The translations under genes and the position numbers were made by a program. This document shows positions 1-8,729 of a DNA stretch of 64,000 nucleotides, in pieces. The stretch comes from Lichenicoccus sp965213775 (GTDB lineage Bacteria; Pseudomonadota; Alphaproteobacteria; Acetobacterales; Acetobacteraceae). The notes under the pieces were generated by a model that saw nothing but the letters and a program-made list of their open reading frames with translations, made no database searches and was not told the origin of the DNA. Each line of letters starts with the position of its first letter. The first letter of the stretch is position 1. Location of the stretch: the NCBI GenBank assembly GCA_965213775.1, contig CBDCAC010000005.1:372001-436000 (forward strand). Direction: 5' to 3'.

Positions 1-1
1 C

Positions 2-298
2 GGCCGCGTGTTCCCGCTGACCGAGGCCTATCGCCGGCTCGCCTCGCACCGGCCCGACGAGCCGGTGCGGCTCGCCTGTCCCGGCACCTGCGTCACGCTC
101 AAGCCCGGCGAGGCGCTGCGTCTGTCGGTGGCGGCGGCGAGCTATCCCGCCTACGGCATCAACCCGGGCAGCGGTGCGGCGGCCGAGACCACGCCGATCA
201 GCCAGGCGCAGATCGTCACCCTGATGGTGCATTACGGTCCCGGGCGGCCTTCGGCGCTGCTGGTCGGGACCTTGCCGGAGACCGCGGATGAGCCTTGA
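2..298 (+). CDS. CocE/NonD-type hydrolase, C-terminal end (partial)
   Basis: This is the last 98 residues of a protein that begins before the window. The segment with VTLKPGEALRLSVAAASYPA followed by a GINPGSG turn and a final strand pair matches the beta-sandwich (jelly-roll) domain at the C-terminus of CocE/NonD and X-Pro dipeptidyl-peptidase serine hydrolases. The catalytic alpha/beta-hydrolase part lies outside the window, so the substrate cannot be judged. The stop overlaps the start of the next gene by 11 bases, and the following gene also overlaps, so the three probably form one catabolic operon. Confidence 0.7.
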   Translation, partial: GRVFPLTEAYRRLASHRPDEPVRLACPGTCVTLKPGEALRLSVAAASYPAYGINPGSGAAAETTPISQAQIVTLMVHYGPGRPSALLVGTLPETADEP

Positions 299-1655
299 GC
301 GTTTCCTCGCAGAGCTGGGCGACGTCCCGGTGCTACGCGACCAGGCCGCGGTGCGGCAGCGCAGCCGCGACTTCTTCTGGTACAGCCCGGTGCTCAAGCG
401 CCAGCTCAACCACCTGACCGCCGAGCTGGTGGTCTGCCCGCGCGACCAGGACGAGCTGATGGCGACCATGCGCGCCGCCGTCCGGCACCGCGTCAACCTC
501 ACCGCGCGCGGCGCCGGCACCGGCAATTACGGCCAGGCGATGCCGCTGCACGGCGGCGCGGTGGTGGATCTGACCGGGCTCGACCGCATCCTGTGGATCC
601 GCGACGGCGTCATGCGCGTCGAGGCCGGATGCAGGTTGATCGACCTCGACCGGGCGCTGCGCCGCGAGGGCTGGGAGCTTCGCATGTACCCCTCGACCAA
701 GCGCACCGCGACCATCGGCGGCTTCGTCAGCGGCGGCTCGGGCGGCATCGGCTCGATCACCTGGGGCGGGCTGCGCGAGCCCGGCAACCTGATCGCCGCA
801 CGCGTGCTCACCGCCGAGGCCGAGCCGCGCTGGCTGGAGCTGCGCGGCGCGCGCGCCGACCTGATCAACCACAGCTACGGCACCACCGGTCTGGTCGCCG
901 AGCTGGAGCTGCCGGTGGCGCGCGCGATGCCGTGGCGCGACGTGGCGGTCGCCTTCGAGAGCACGACGCGGGCGGCCGCCTTCTGCCTGCAGGCGTCGCG
1001 CAACCCGGCGATCGACAAGAAGCTGTGCACCACCATCGACCCCGCGATCGTGCCGTCCTTCAAGGGGCTGCGCGAGCGCGTGCCCGAGGGCGCGGCGCTG
1101 GCGCTGATGATGGTGGCGCCGGGCGCGATGGGGGCGCTGGGCGAGCTCGCCTCGAGCCATGGCGGCGAGATCGCCTGGCAGGGCTCGACCCTGGAGGCGG
1201 AGGACAGCGTCGGCGAGACGCCGCTCTACGAATACACCTGGAACCACACCACCCTGCAGATGCTCAAGCTCGACCGCAGCGTGACCTACCTGCAATGCCT
1301 GTTCGCCGCCGACGATCCGCTGGCCGCCGTCGAGGCGATGCGGACCCGCTACGGCGGCGAGCTGATGACCCATCTCGAGTTCATCCGGGTCGGCGGCGCG
1401 GTCACCTGCAGCGGCCTGCCGGTGATCCGCTTCAGCACCGAGGAGCGGCTGTCGCAGATCATCGCCGAGCACGAGGACGCCGGCGTGATGATCGCCAACC
1501 CGCACGTCTACACCATCGAGGAGGGCGGCGGGCACAAGCGCCTGCCCGTCGGCCAGCTCGACTTCAAGCACGAGGTCGACCCGGGCGGCCTGCTCAACCC
1601 CGGCAAGATGCGCGACTATCCCGGTGTCCCGTCTCTCGGCGGCGCCGCGGCATGA
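288..1655 (+). CDS. FAD-binding oxidoreductase (PCMH/GlcD-like)
   Basis: A 455-residue flavoprotein. The N-terminal half has the PCMH-type FAD-binding fold, with LTARGAGTGNYGQAM around residue 65-80, VVDLTGL after it, and the glycine-rich GGFVSGGSGGIGS segment near residue 145, followed by NHSYGTTGLV, which usually contacts FAD. The C-terminal part ends in GGLLNPGKM, the usual closing motif of glycolate oxidase/D-lactate dehydrogenase relatives. The likely role is oxidation of a 2-hydroxy acid or similar small substrate. ATG lies inside the end of the upstream hydrolase gene, and the stop overlaps the next start (ATGA), so translation is coupled. The actual substrate is unknown. Confidence 0.82.
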   Translation: MSLERFLAELGDVPVLRDQAAVRQRSRDFFWYSPVLKRQLNHLTAELVVCPRDQDELMATMRAAVRHRVNLTARGAGTGNYGQAMPLHGGAVVDLTGLDRILWIRDGVMRVEAGCRLIDLDRALRREGWELRMYPSTKRTATIGGFVSGGSGGIGSITWGGLREPGNLIAARVLTAEAEPRWLELRGARADLINHSYGTTGLVAELELPVARAMPWRDVAVAFESTTRAAAFCLQASRNPAIDKKLCTTIDPAIVPSFKGLRERVPEGAALALMMVAPGAMGALGELASSHGGEIAWQGSTLEAEDSVGETPLYEYTWNHTTLQMLKLDRSVTYLQCLFAADDPLAAVEAMRTRYGGELMTHLEFIRVGGAVTCSGLPVIRFSTEERLSQIIAEHEDAGVMIANPHVYTIEEGGGHKRLPVGQLDFKHEVDPGGLLNPGKMRDYPGVPSLGGAAA

Positions 1656-2620
1656 CGCTGCACCGCGTGGCCGCGACGCCGGAGACGGTCCGGCTCGGCC
1701 TGTTCGACGCCGCGATCCCGCCGGTGCTGACGATCGAGTCCGGCGACAGCGTGGAGCTGCAGTGCCTGTCCGGCGGCCTCGAGGTCATGCCGCCGGCCGG
1801 CGGCAGCCTCGCGATCCCGCCGCCGCTCGCCGCCATCCACGCCTGCAACGCCGCCCGCCTCGGCCCGCACATGCTGACCGGCCCGGTGGCGGTGCGCGGC
1901 GCCAGGCCGGGCGACATGCTGGAGGTGCGCATCGAGGCCGTCGAGCCCGCCGCCGACTGGGGCTATTGCGGCTTCCGCCCGCTCGCCGGCACCCTGCCGG
2001 ACGAGTTCCCGCATCGTTTCATCAGCCATATCCCGGTCGACCGCGCGCGCCGCACCTGCACCCTGCCCTGGGGCGCCTCGGGCGGCATCGAGCTGGCGCT
2101 GTCGCCGTTCTTCGGCATCATGGCGGTGGCGCCGCCCGCCGAATGGGGCCGCATCTCCTCGCGCGAGCCGCGGCGGCACGGCGGCAATCTCGACAACAAG
2201 GAGCTGGTCGCCGGCAGCACGCTGTTCCTGCCGGTGCTGGTCGAGGGCGCCAACTTCTCCGCCGGCGACGGGCACGGGCTGCAGGGCGACGGCGAGGTCT
2301 GCGTCAACGCGCTGGAGATGTGCCTCGACGGCCGCTTCACGCTGGTCCTGCACGAAGGAGGCGGTCCGGGCGCGCCGCGGCTTCGCGCGCCGCGCGCCGA
2401 GACGCCGACGCACTACGTCACCATGGGGCTGAACGAGGACCTCGACCTGGCGATGAAGCAGGCGCTGCGCGAGATGATCGAGCTGATCACCGCGCGCAGC
2501 CCGCTGTCGCGCGACCAGGCCTACGCCACCTGCTCGCTGGCCGCGGACTTCCGCGTCACCCAGACCGTCAACGGCGAGAAGGGCGTGCACGGCATGCTGC
2601 GCAAGGCGCTGCTGCACTAG
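1652..2620 (+). CDS. Acetamidase/formamidase family protein
   Basis: A 322-residue protein of the acetamidase/formamidase family, which hydrolyses short amides to the acid and ammonia. Family signs are HACNAARLGPHMLTGPVAVR followed by GARPGDMLEV (residues about 65-90), and the metal-site region FSAGDGHGLQGDGEVC near residue 210. The length fits the family (about 310-330). The start ATG overlaps the stop of the FAD oxidoreductase as ATGA, so the two are translated together. With the upstream CocE-type hydrolase this suggests a small operon breaking down an amide- or ester-containing compound. The compound cannot be read from the sequence. Confidence 0.85.
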   Translation: MTLHRVAATPETVRLGLFDAAIPPVLTIESGDSVELQCLSGGLEVMPPAGGSLAIPPPLAAIHACNAARLGPHMLTGPVAVRGARPGDMLEVRIEAVEPAADWGYCGFRPLAGTLPDEFPHRFISHIPVDRARRTCTLPWGASGGIELALSPFFGIMAVAPPAEWGRISSREPRRHGGNLDNKELVAGSTLFLPVLVEGANFSAGDGHGLQGDGEVCVNALEMCLDGRFTLVLHEGGGPGAPRLRAPRAETPTHYVTMGLNEDLDLAMKQALREMIELITARSPLSRDQAYATCSLAADFRVTQTVNGEKGVHGMLRKALLH

Positions 2621-2699
2621 CTCCCGCAACATGCTGGACACGCCGCCGGCCCGACCCCTATCCCGGCCAACTGGCTAGCGAGATGGACAGGAAGCGATC

Positions 2700-3029
2700 A
2701 TGCAGAGCGTCGGCGTCTTCGAGGTCAAGAACCGGCTGACCGCCCTGCTCGACGCGGTGGAGGCGGGGGCGGAGGTGCCGATCACCCGGCGCGGCAAGCC
2801 GCTGGCGCGGCTGGTTCCCGCCGATCCAGGCTTCGATCGCGCCCGTGCCCGTCGCGCCGCCGGCGGCCTGCGCGCCGCCAGCCGGGGATGCCGCCTCGGC
2901 ACGCTGACGCTGCGGGAGCTGATCGACGACGGGCGGCGGCGAGCTTCGTCCTCGACAACTCGGTGGCGCTCGCCTGGCGCTTCGAGGACGAGCGGACGCC
3001 GGCGGTCGTGGGCCTGCTCGACCGGCTGA
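2700..3029 (+). CDS. Phd/YefM-family antitoxin with read-through tail
   Basis: Residues 1 to about 80 are a typical Phd/YefM-type antitoxin. SVGVFEVKNRLTALLDAVEA is the DNA-binding N-terminal half, followed by ITRRGKPLARLVP and a toxin-binding tail ending near LRELIDDGRR. A good Shine-Dalgarno (AGGAAGCG) precedes the ATG. Such antitoxins normally stop at about this point. Here the frame runs on for about 29 arginine- and serine-rich residues because it is reading the toxin gene out of frame. The stop of the antitoxin and the start codon of the toxin both seem to have been lost in one small deletion. The antitoxin domain itself looks intact. Confidence 0.65.
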   Translation: MQSVGVFEVKNRLTALLDAVEAGAEVPITRRGKPLARLVPADPGFDRARARRAAGGLRAASRGCRLGTLTLRELIDDGRRRASSSTTRWRSPGASRTSGRRRSWACSTG

Positions 3030-3178
3030 CCGAGAGCGGTGCGACGGCGCCGCAGCTCTGGCCGCTCGAGACCCTCGACGGCCTGCTGAGCGCGGAACGG
3101 CGCGGGCGGATCGACGCGGCACGGCGCCAGCTGCTGTCCGCCCAGCAGGCGGGGGCGCCGCTGCTGCAGGCCGCCTGA
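2942..3178 (+). pseudogene. VapC-type PIN-domain toxin fragment
   Basis: In the frame after the antitoxin, the sequence SFVLDNSVALAWRFEDE begins a PIN-domain ribonuclease (VapC) with the first catalytic Asp. The second acidic residue is in the segment WPLETLDGLL. The frame stops after 78 residues, whereas VapC toxins are about 130 residues, so the last acidic residues of the active site are missing. No start codon lies directly before SFVLD: the codon there is GCG. The only in-frame ATG is 54 bases upstream, inside the antitoxin. The toxin is therefore most likely dead. Confidence 0.7.
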
Positions 3179-3188
3179 TCGTCCCGGC

Positions 3189-4076
3189 TCAGCACAGCGC
3201 CTGGCCGCGCAGCACCGGCACGCAGCCGCCGCCGACGCTGGCCCGTATGCCGTCCGCCTCGCGTCGCGCGCCGAGCCGCAGCAGGCTCGGACGCCCCATC
3301 TCCACCCCCTGCACGATCTCCAGGCTCAGGCTGGGCTCGGTGCCGTGCGAGAGCAGCAGCGCCGCCAGCGCGGCCGCGGCACTGCCGGTCGCCGGATCCT
3401 CGGGCACGCCCTCCAGCGGCGCGAACATGCGCGCGCGTATGCCGCCCGGCGCGCGGGCGTAGATCAGGATGTTGAGCCGCCCCTCCAGCGTCGCCGTCTC
3501 GCGCACGACGCGGCCGAACGCGCCCGTGTCGGGCGCCGCCCGCGCGAGCGCCGGCGCCGGGACCTCGACCAGCAGGAAGGGCAGGCCCACCGAGGCCATC
3601 ACCGGCTGGTGTGCCGCGAGCACGATGTCGGACGCGGCCAGCCCGACGCAGCGCGCGGCACGGTCCGGCTCCAGCGTGGCGCCGAGGCGCAGCGGCTGCG
3701 GTGCCGCGATGGTCGCGCCGCTGATCGCGCCGTCGCCGTCTCGCTCGATCCGCACCTCGACCAGCCCCGCCGCCTCCTCGAACCGCAGCACGCCGTCGCG
3801 GTCGCGTCCCTGCTGCGCCAGCACGAAGCCGGTGCCGACATTGGGGTGGCCGGCGAAGCCCAGCTCGTGCGCGGGCGTGAAGATGCGCACCCTCGCGGTG
3901 TGCGCGGGGTCGTCGGCGGGCAGCACGAAGCTGGTCTCGCTGAGGTTGAACTCGCGGGCGAGCGCCTGCATGTCGCGGTCCGATAGGCCGCGCGCGTCGG
4001 GAAACACCGCCAGCGGATTGCCGCCGAAGCGCCGGTCGGTGAAAACGTCGACGGTCACGAACGCATGGGACGGCAT
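3189..4076 (-). CDS. PhzF family isomerase/epimerase-like protein
   Basis: A 295-residue PhzF-family protein. It starts with the typical AFVTVDVFTDRRFGGNPLAV, has the catalytic glutamate in LSETSFVLP (about residue 48), the glycine-rich ELGFAGHPNVGTGF near residue 75, and the second-half signature EDPATGSAAAAL near residue 235. The family catalyses proton-shift isomerisations, as in phenazine biosynthesis, but most genomic members have no known substrate. The frame stays open for a further 2.5 kb upstream because of GC bias. The ATG at 4076 was chosen because homology begins there. It is divergent from the aminotransferase gene. Confidence 0.88.
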   Translation of the reverse strand: MPSHAFVTVDVFTDRRFGGNPLAVFPDARGLSDRDMQALAREFNLSETSFVLPADDPAHTARVRIFTPAHELGFAGHPNVGTGFVLAQQGRDRDGVLRFEEAAGLVEVRIERDGDGAISGATIAAPQPLRLGATLEPDRAARCVGLAASDIVLAAHQPVMASVGLPFLLVEVPAPALARAAPDTGAFGRVVRETATLEGRLNILIYARAPGGIRARMFAPLEGVPEDPATGSAAAALAALLLSHGTEPSLSLEIVQGVEMGRPSLLRLGARREADGIRASVGGGCVPVLRGQALC

Positions 4077-4217
4077 CGGGCACTCTCCGGCTCGGGGCCC
4101 CCCGGCATGCAGGTCGGGCCGCCCGGGATCAAGCGGGAAATCCGCCGCTGCGGCGAGTTCCGGCGGGCAATGCGCCGCCGTCTTCGCTATCACTGCGGCA
4201 GGACGGGAGTGCGGCGG

Positions 4218-5459
4218 ATGAACGATCACCTGGATATCGACTGGGACAGCGCGTTCGCCGTGCGCGCCGCCGGGATGCGCGCCTCGGAGATACGCGAGCT
4301 GCTCAAGCTGCTCGATCAGCCGGACATCATCTCGTTCGCCGGCGGCATTCCCGACCCGGCGCTGTTTCCGCACCGTGCGATCAGCGACGCCTACGTCGAG
4401 CTGCTGGGTCACAACGGCGAGGCGCGGCAGTCGCTGCAGTACTCGGTCAGCGAGGGCTACCTGCCGCTGCGCGCCTGGCTGGTGGATCACATGGCCGGCC
4501 TCGGGGTCGCGTGCGACGTCGACAACATCGTGATCACGTCGGGCTCGCAGCAGGGGCTGGATTTCCTCGGCAAGCTGTTCCTCTCCGCCGGCGACACCGC
4601 ACTGGTGACGGCGCCGACCTATCTCGGGGCGCTGCAGGCCTTCAACGCCTACGAGCCGCGCTACGACATCATCCGGCCGGGTGCCGCGGCCTGCGCCGCC
4701 CCGGCGCTGAAGTGCGACGCCGAGGCCGCGGGCGGCCGGGTGGCGCTCGCCTACGCGGTGCCGGACTTCGCCAACCCCACCGGGGAGACCATCGACGAGG
4801 CCGGCCGGCTCGACCTGCTGTCGCTGTCGAGGCAGCTCGGCGTGCCGCTGATCGAGGACGCCGCCTACGCGGCACTTCGCTTCGACGGGCAGCCGGTCGC
4901 CTGCTGCCAGGCGCTGGACCTGCGCCGATGCGGCGGCATCGACCGCAGCCAGGTGGTCTATTGCGGCACCTTCTCCAAGACCGTGGCACCCGGCCTGCGG
5001 GTGGGATGGATCTGCGCCGCCCGCGACCTCGTCCACAAGCTGGTCCTGGTCAAGCAGGCCAGCGACCTGCACAGCGCCACGCTGAACCAGATGGCGATGC
5101 ATCGCGTCGTGCGGACGCACTACGACAGCCAGCTGGTCGCGATCCGGCGCGTCTATGCCCTGCGACGCGACGCCATGCTCGACGCCCTGCAGCGCTTCAT
5201 GCCGCCCGACGTGCGCTGGACCACGCCGCAGGGCGGCATGTTCGTCTGGGTCACGCTGCCGGACGGCTATGACGGCGCCGCCATGCTGGCCGCGGCACTC
5301 GAGCAGGAACGCATCGCCTTCGTCCCCGGCGCCGCCTTCCACGTCGACGGCAGCGGCCGCAACACGATCCGCCTGTCCTATTCGCTGCAGCCCGAGCCGC
5401 GCATCTTGCTCGGCATGCAGCGGCTCGGGGCGCTGATCTCGCGGTTCCGCCTGGATTAG
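4218..5459 (+). CDS. PLP-dependent aminotransferase, class I/II (2-aminoadipate aminotransferase-like)
   Basis: A 413-residue fold-type I aminotransferase. IISFAGGIPDP near residue 35 is typical of the LysN/2-aminoadipate and MocR-domain aminotransferases. ITSGSQQGLDF is the cofactor-phosphate region, PDFANPTGE and EDAAYAALRF hold the Asn and Asp/Tyr that contact PLP, and the Schiff-base lysine is in GTFSKTVAPGLRVGW. There is no DNA-binding domain in front, so it is an enzyme and not a MocR regulator. ATG at 4218 was chosen because the family homology starts shortly after. The longer open frame upstream is arginine-rich and unconvincing. The amino-acid substrate is not certain. Confidence 0.86.
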   Translation: MNDHLDIDWDSAFAVRAAGMRASEIRELLKLLDQPDIISFAGGIPDPALFPHRAISDAYVELLGHNGEARQSLQYSVSEGYLPLRAWLVDHMAGLGVACDVDNIVITSGSQQGLDFLGKLFLSAGDTALVTAPTYLGALQAFNAYEPRYDIIRPGAAACAAPALKCDAEAAGGRVALAYAVPDFANPTGETIDEAGRLDLLSLSRQLGVPLIEDAAYAALRFDGQPVACCQALDLRRCGGIDRSQVVYCGTFSKTVAPGLRVGWICAARDLVHKLVLVKQASDLHSATLNQMAMHRVVRTHYDSQLVAIRRVYALRRDAMLDALQRFMPPDVRWTTPQGGMFVWVTLPDGYDGAAMLAAALEQERIAFVPGAAFHVDGSGRNTIRLSYSLQPEPRILLGMQRLGALISRFRLD

Positions 5460-5460
5460 A

Positions 5461-5520
5461 GACAAGGGCTCTGCCCTTGACCCGCTGGGGCCGGGGGCCC
5501 CAGGCCCCGATCTGTTGGAG
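5461..5520. repeat. Dispersed palindromic repeat, copy 1 (short form)
   Basis: Starts directly after the aminotransferase stop with the hairpin CAAGGGCTCTGCCCTTG, then GACCCGCTGGGGCC and a GGGGCC/GGCCCC palindrome. It matches the first half of the longer copies near 31.9, 47.2 and 60.4 kb. A role as transcription terminator for the aminotransferase is likely from its position. Confidence 0.75.
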
Positions 5521-5528
5521 ATACTTCG

Positions 5529-6413
5529 ATGCTCGTGTTTCTCACCGGGGCCACCGGCTTTATCGGTTCGCGGGTTCTGCACGAGCTTCTTGGCGCCGGT
5601 CATCAGGTGCTCGGGCTGACCCGTTCCGACACCGGCGCACGCTGGCTGCAGCAGGCGGGGGCGACAGCCCATCGCGGCACTCTGGAGGATGTCGACAGCC
5701 TCGCGCGCGGTGCCGCGCAGGCGGACGCCGTGATCCATACGGCGTTCGATCACGATTTCTCGCGCTTCGCCGAGAACTGCGAGAAGGACCGCCGCGTCAT
5801 CGCCGCGATGGCCGAAGCGCTCTCGGGCTCGGATCGGCCGCTCGTCATCACCTCCAGCACCGGCATCGGCAACATCGTACCGGGTCAGCCGTCGGTCGAG
5901 CGGGCGGTCGACTGGAGCCACGCGCTGCCGCGCATCGCAGGTGAACGCGCCGGCGTCGAGGCGGCGGACAAGGGCGTGTCGGTCACGGTGGTTCGCCTCC
6001 CCCAGGTGCACGATACCGAGAAGCAGGGTCTGGTCTCGCCGTTGATCGAGGTTTGCCGCGCCAAGCACCTGTCGGCCTACGTGGGTGACGGCGCCAACCG
6101 GTGGCCCGCGGTGCATGTCAGCGACGCCGCGCGGCTTTACCGATTGGCCCTCGAGCGTCACCAGGCCGGCGCCCGGTATCATGCGGTCGCGGAGGGGGGG
6201 ATCAGCGTGCGGCAGATCGCCGAGACCGTGGCAGCCGGATTGGGGGTGCCTGTCGTCTCGTTGACGACCGAGGAAGCCGCCGAGCATTTCGGCTGGCTCG
6301 CGATGTTCATGGGGATGGACATGCTCGCCTCGAGCACCTGGACCCAGGCCACCCTGGATTGGACGCCGACGGGCCCGGGCCTCATCGCCGACCTGAGGGC
6401 GATGCAGTATTGA
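5529..6413 (+). CDS. SDR family NAD(P)-dependent oxidoreductase (extended, epimerase-like)
   Basis: A 294-residue Rossmann-fold protein that starts with FLTGATGFIGSRVLHELL, the TGxxGxxG nucleotide-binding motif of extended or atypical SDRs. VIHTAFDHDF marks the fourth strand and VTVVRLPQVHD the substrate-side strand. The classical YxxxK catalytic pair is not seen at the usual place (the segment before VTVVRLP reads AGERAGVEAADKG), so it may act as an atypical SDR. The next gene also encodes an NAD(P)-binding protein of a different SDR branch, separated by about 90 bases, so co-transcription is plausible. Confidence 0.82.
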   Translation: MLVFLTGATGFIGSRVLHELLGAGHQVLGLTRSDTGARWLQQAGATAHRGTLEDVDSLARGAAQADAVIHTAFDHDFSRFAENCEKDRRVIAAMAEALSGSDRPLVITSSTGIGNIVPGQPSVERAVDWSHALPRIAGERAGVEAADKGVSVTVVRLPQVHDTEKQGLVSPLIEVCRAKHLSAYVGDGANRWPAVHVSDAARLYRLALERHQAGARYHAVAEGGISVRQIAETVAAGLGVPVVSLTTEEAAEHFGWLAMFMGMDMLASSTWTQATLDWTPTGPGLIADLRAMQY

Positions 6414-6501
6414 GATCGCGGGCAGGGAAAGCTCGAAGCGCAGATCGACCGTCATGGATCCTGGTCGACCGAGGCCCGGGGGAGGGTAGGGAGAGACAGG
6501 A

Positions 6502-7356
6502 ATGATCGTCGTCACCGGAGCCACCGGGCAGCTCGGAGCGGGTATCATCGACGGCTTGCTGGCCCGCATGCCCGGGAACCGCATCGTCGCCAGTGTGCGG
6601 GATCCCGCCAGGGCGGCTGGGCTGGCGGCGCGGGGCGTGGATGTCCGGGGTGGCGACTTCGCCGAGCCGGGAAGCCTGACGACGGCATTCGCGGGGGCCT
6701 GCCAGGTACTGGTGGTGTCGGTGGATCAGCTCGGGGAGAACGGGCGGCACCTCCACCGCGCCGCGATCGAGGGCGCCCGCAGGGCGGGAGCGCGGCGGGT
6801 GCTCTACACCAGTCACATGGGCGCCCACCCGGCCTCGCCGTTCCGCGATCACCACGCCGCCGAGGCCGTCCTCGCCGAAGACGGGATGCCGTTCACCGCA
6901 CTGCGCCACGGCTTCTATGCCGAGAGCGCCCTGCATCTCATCGGCCGCGGATTCGAGACCGGCGAGATCCGTGCGCCTGAGGACGGCCCGGTGAGCTGGA
7001 CCGCCCGTGCCGATCTGGCCGAGGCGGACGCGATCGTGCTCGCTGACGAGGGTCGCCTGGACGGCATCACGCCGCCGCTGACCGCGCCGGAGGCGTTCAC
7101 GATGGCGGATCTGGTCGCCATCGCGTCCGAACTGACCGGACGCGCGGTCAGACGGACCGTCGTGCCCGACGACGAATGGCGCGACACCAAACTCGCGCAG
7201 GGCGTGCCTGCGCCGATGGCGGATGCGCTGCTCGGCATGTATCGGGCGGCCGGTCGGGGTGATTTCGCCGCGGTCGACCCGACGCTGGGAATGCTGCTCG
7301 GTCGACGCCCGCAAACCATGCGCGACGTGCTCGCACGCATCCTCAGGCCTGCCTGA
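6502..7356 (+). CDS. NmrA/QorB-like NAD(P)-binding protein
   Basis: A 284-residue atypical SDR. It begins MIVVTGATGQLGAGIIDGLL, the GxxGxxG nucleotide-binding start of NmrA and QorB proteins. LVVSVDQLG and VLYTSHMGAHP follow as in QorB (quinone oxidoreductase 2). The late segment PVSWTARADLAEADAIVLAD is shared with this group. Possible roles are NADPH-dependent quinone reduction or redox sensing. The sequence does not decide between them. An AG-rich ribosome binding region (GAGAGACAGGA) precedes the ATG. Confidence 0.82.
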   Translation: MIVVTGATGQLGAGIIDGLLARMPGNRIVASVRDPARAAGLAARGVDVRGGDFAEPGSLTTAFAGACQVLVVSVDQLGENGRHLHRAAIEGARRAGARRVLYTSHMGAHPASPFRDHHAAEAVLAEDGMPFTALRHGFYAESALHLIGRGFETGEIRAPEDGPVSWTARADLAEADAIVLADEGRLDGITPPLTAPEAFTMADLVAIASELTGRAVRRTVVPDDEWRDTKLAQGVPAPMADALLGMYRAAGRGDFAAVDPTLGMLLGRRPQTMRDVLARILRPA

Positions 7357-7524
7357 TCTGCGGATCTGCTCTATCGCCCTGGTCAAGTCGATCCTGACTC
7401 AAGCGTTGGGGAGGCTTGGTCTGCCACGGCTTGAAGACGCTTGCCAAGACCGAAGACAAGATCGAGATCACCGTCTCGCAGGCTCAGCGGAAAGCAGTGC
7501 GCAACGCCGACAGAATTGCGAACT

Positions 7525-8376
7525 TCACTCGGCATTCTGAATACGAACGAGGCCGGTCGCTGGGCATACTGCTTCCTTAGAGCAAGACCATTCCGGTATC
7601 ATGCAGCGGATGATGGTCAATCTCGACAAGAAGACATCCAGATCATCACTACCGGAAAGGAAGGCCGCGCACGATCGCCACTCCGAAATATCTGCCCAGC
7701 CATGGAAGATCATGCCGGGTCGCAGGCTCTTGCACCGGAGGGCGACAATGCCGATCGACGCCCCTGAGACAGTGATGATGACCATCTGACGCAGGCCGAG
7801 CACGTAGCCGTGGCATGTCCCGAAGATGCACGCCTGCAGCGCGAGACCGATCCCGGATCTCCCCGTCCAGGCGGTAAATTGCCGCGTCAGGTAACCGCGA
7901 AACACGAACTCCTCCACGAAGCCTGCGATCACGGCGTTTACGATCCATACCGCCACCGCCAGGCCGTCATGCGGTTAGACCATGCCGGGCGAGCCCGAGT
8001 CGCTCGCTGCCATGAGCGTCAGTGCCGGCTTCAACGCGCTCAGGATTGCGTACCAGAACACGCAGAAAGTTGCGGCCACGAGCACGTCGCGGGCAACCGC
8101 CGCGAGGCTGGCCCAACGTCCACGGACTGTCTCCCGCAGCGTTCTGTTCCGCAACCGCAGACCCCACCAGGCAAAGGCGAACCAAGAGCTCAAGACAACC
8201 GAGCTTGCCAGGTAGAGGGGGATGGGCGCTGGCGGGTGCGCCGCTGGGCCAGCAGCCAAGCTCTGCAGTAAAGGGGCAAAAACCAGGAGCAGAGAGGAGC
8301 ATTGTATGCCACGCCGGGCGATGTCGCCTTGTCGGGTCGAAGACGCGGAGGGTTCCGTATCGGCAACGTTCATCAT
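7525..8376 (-). pseudogene. CPBP-family intramembrane metalloprotease, interrupted by an in-frame TAA
   Basis: Two consecutive open frames in the same reading phase make one CPBP (type II CAAX protease/bacteriocin-processing) membrane protein. The N-terminal part (start MMNVADTEPS at 8376 or 8373) has hydrophobic helices such as SSLLLVFAPLLQSLA and ends at TAA (7975-7977). After the stop the frame resumes with AVWIVNAVIAGFVEEFVFRG, which holds the EExxxR motif, then GTCHGYVLGL and MIFHGWAD with the metal-binding histidines. A GTG six codons after the stop could restart translation but would lose the N-terminal helices. The stop is either a real nonsense mutation or a sequencing error. Confidence 0.72.
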
Positions 8377-8575
8377 GGCAGTGCCTTGCGCCGTCGTACG
8401 TGTCTCGCTGTTCTCCGCTGAGGATGTGGCAGCCGCTGATGGTGCCAAGCACGATGCCCGCTAGCATACCGGGCGGGGTAGGTTCGCCGTCCAGCCTCCA
8501 CGGTTGTCGCCCCTGCTGACCAGGGTGCCACCCACGCGTCGTTCATGCTGCTGGCCTCTGCATGCGGCCCATGCG

Positions 8576-8690
8576 CCAGGGCTCTGCCCCGGACCCGCTC
8601 AAGGCAAGCCTCGAGTATCCAATCATCTTACGATGGTTTCCAAAGGCCAAGGCCTTTGGCGGGTCTGGGCAGAGCCCAGCCTTGCCTCTC
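8576..8690. repeat. Dispersed palindromic repeat, copy 2
   Basis: Two GC-rich arms, CAGGGCTCTGCCCCGGACCCG and GGTCTGGGCAGAGCCCAGCC, flank a central CCAAAGGCCAAGGCCTTTGG palindrome. The same arrangement, inverted, occurs at 26.5 kb. It lies between the protease remnant and the end of the oligopeptidase gene. The rest of 8449-8729 shows no gene. Confidence 0.75.
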
Positions 8691-8729
8691 AACGGCCGGT
8701 CTTCGGCGTCGCCCCAGTCTCGGTTACGG

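Noticed and set aside
593..2620. 675-residue forward frame across two genes
   Set aside because: Its first half is an Arg-rich shadow of the FAD oxidoreductase gene; the true gene starts at 1652.
3189..6584. 1131-residue reverse open frame
   Set aside because: Only the last 295 codons (PhzF) look like protein; the rest is antisense to the aminotransferase and SDR genes and has the composition of a GC-rich shadow frame.
7357..7524. Small lysine-rich frame (KTLAKTEDKIEITVSQ) after the NmrA-like gene
   Set aside because: No start codon with a ribosome site, no family recognised, and it ends inside the decayed protease region.
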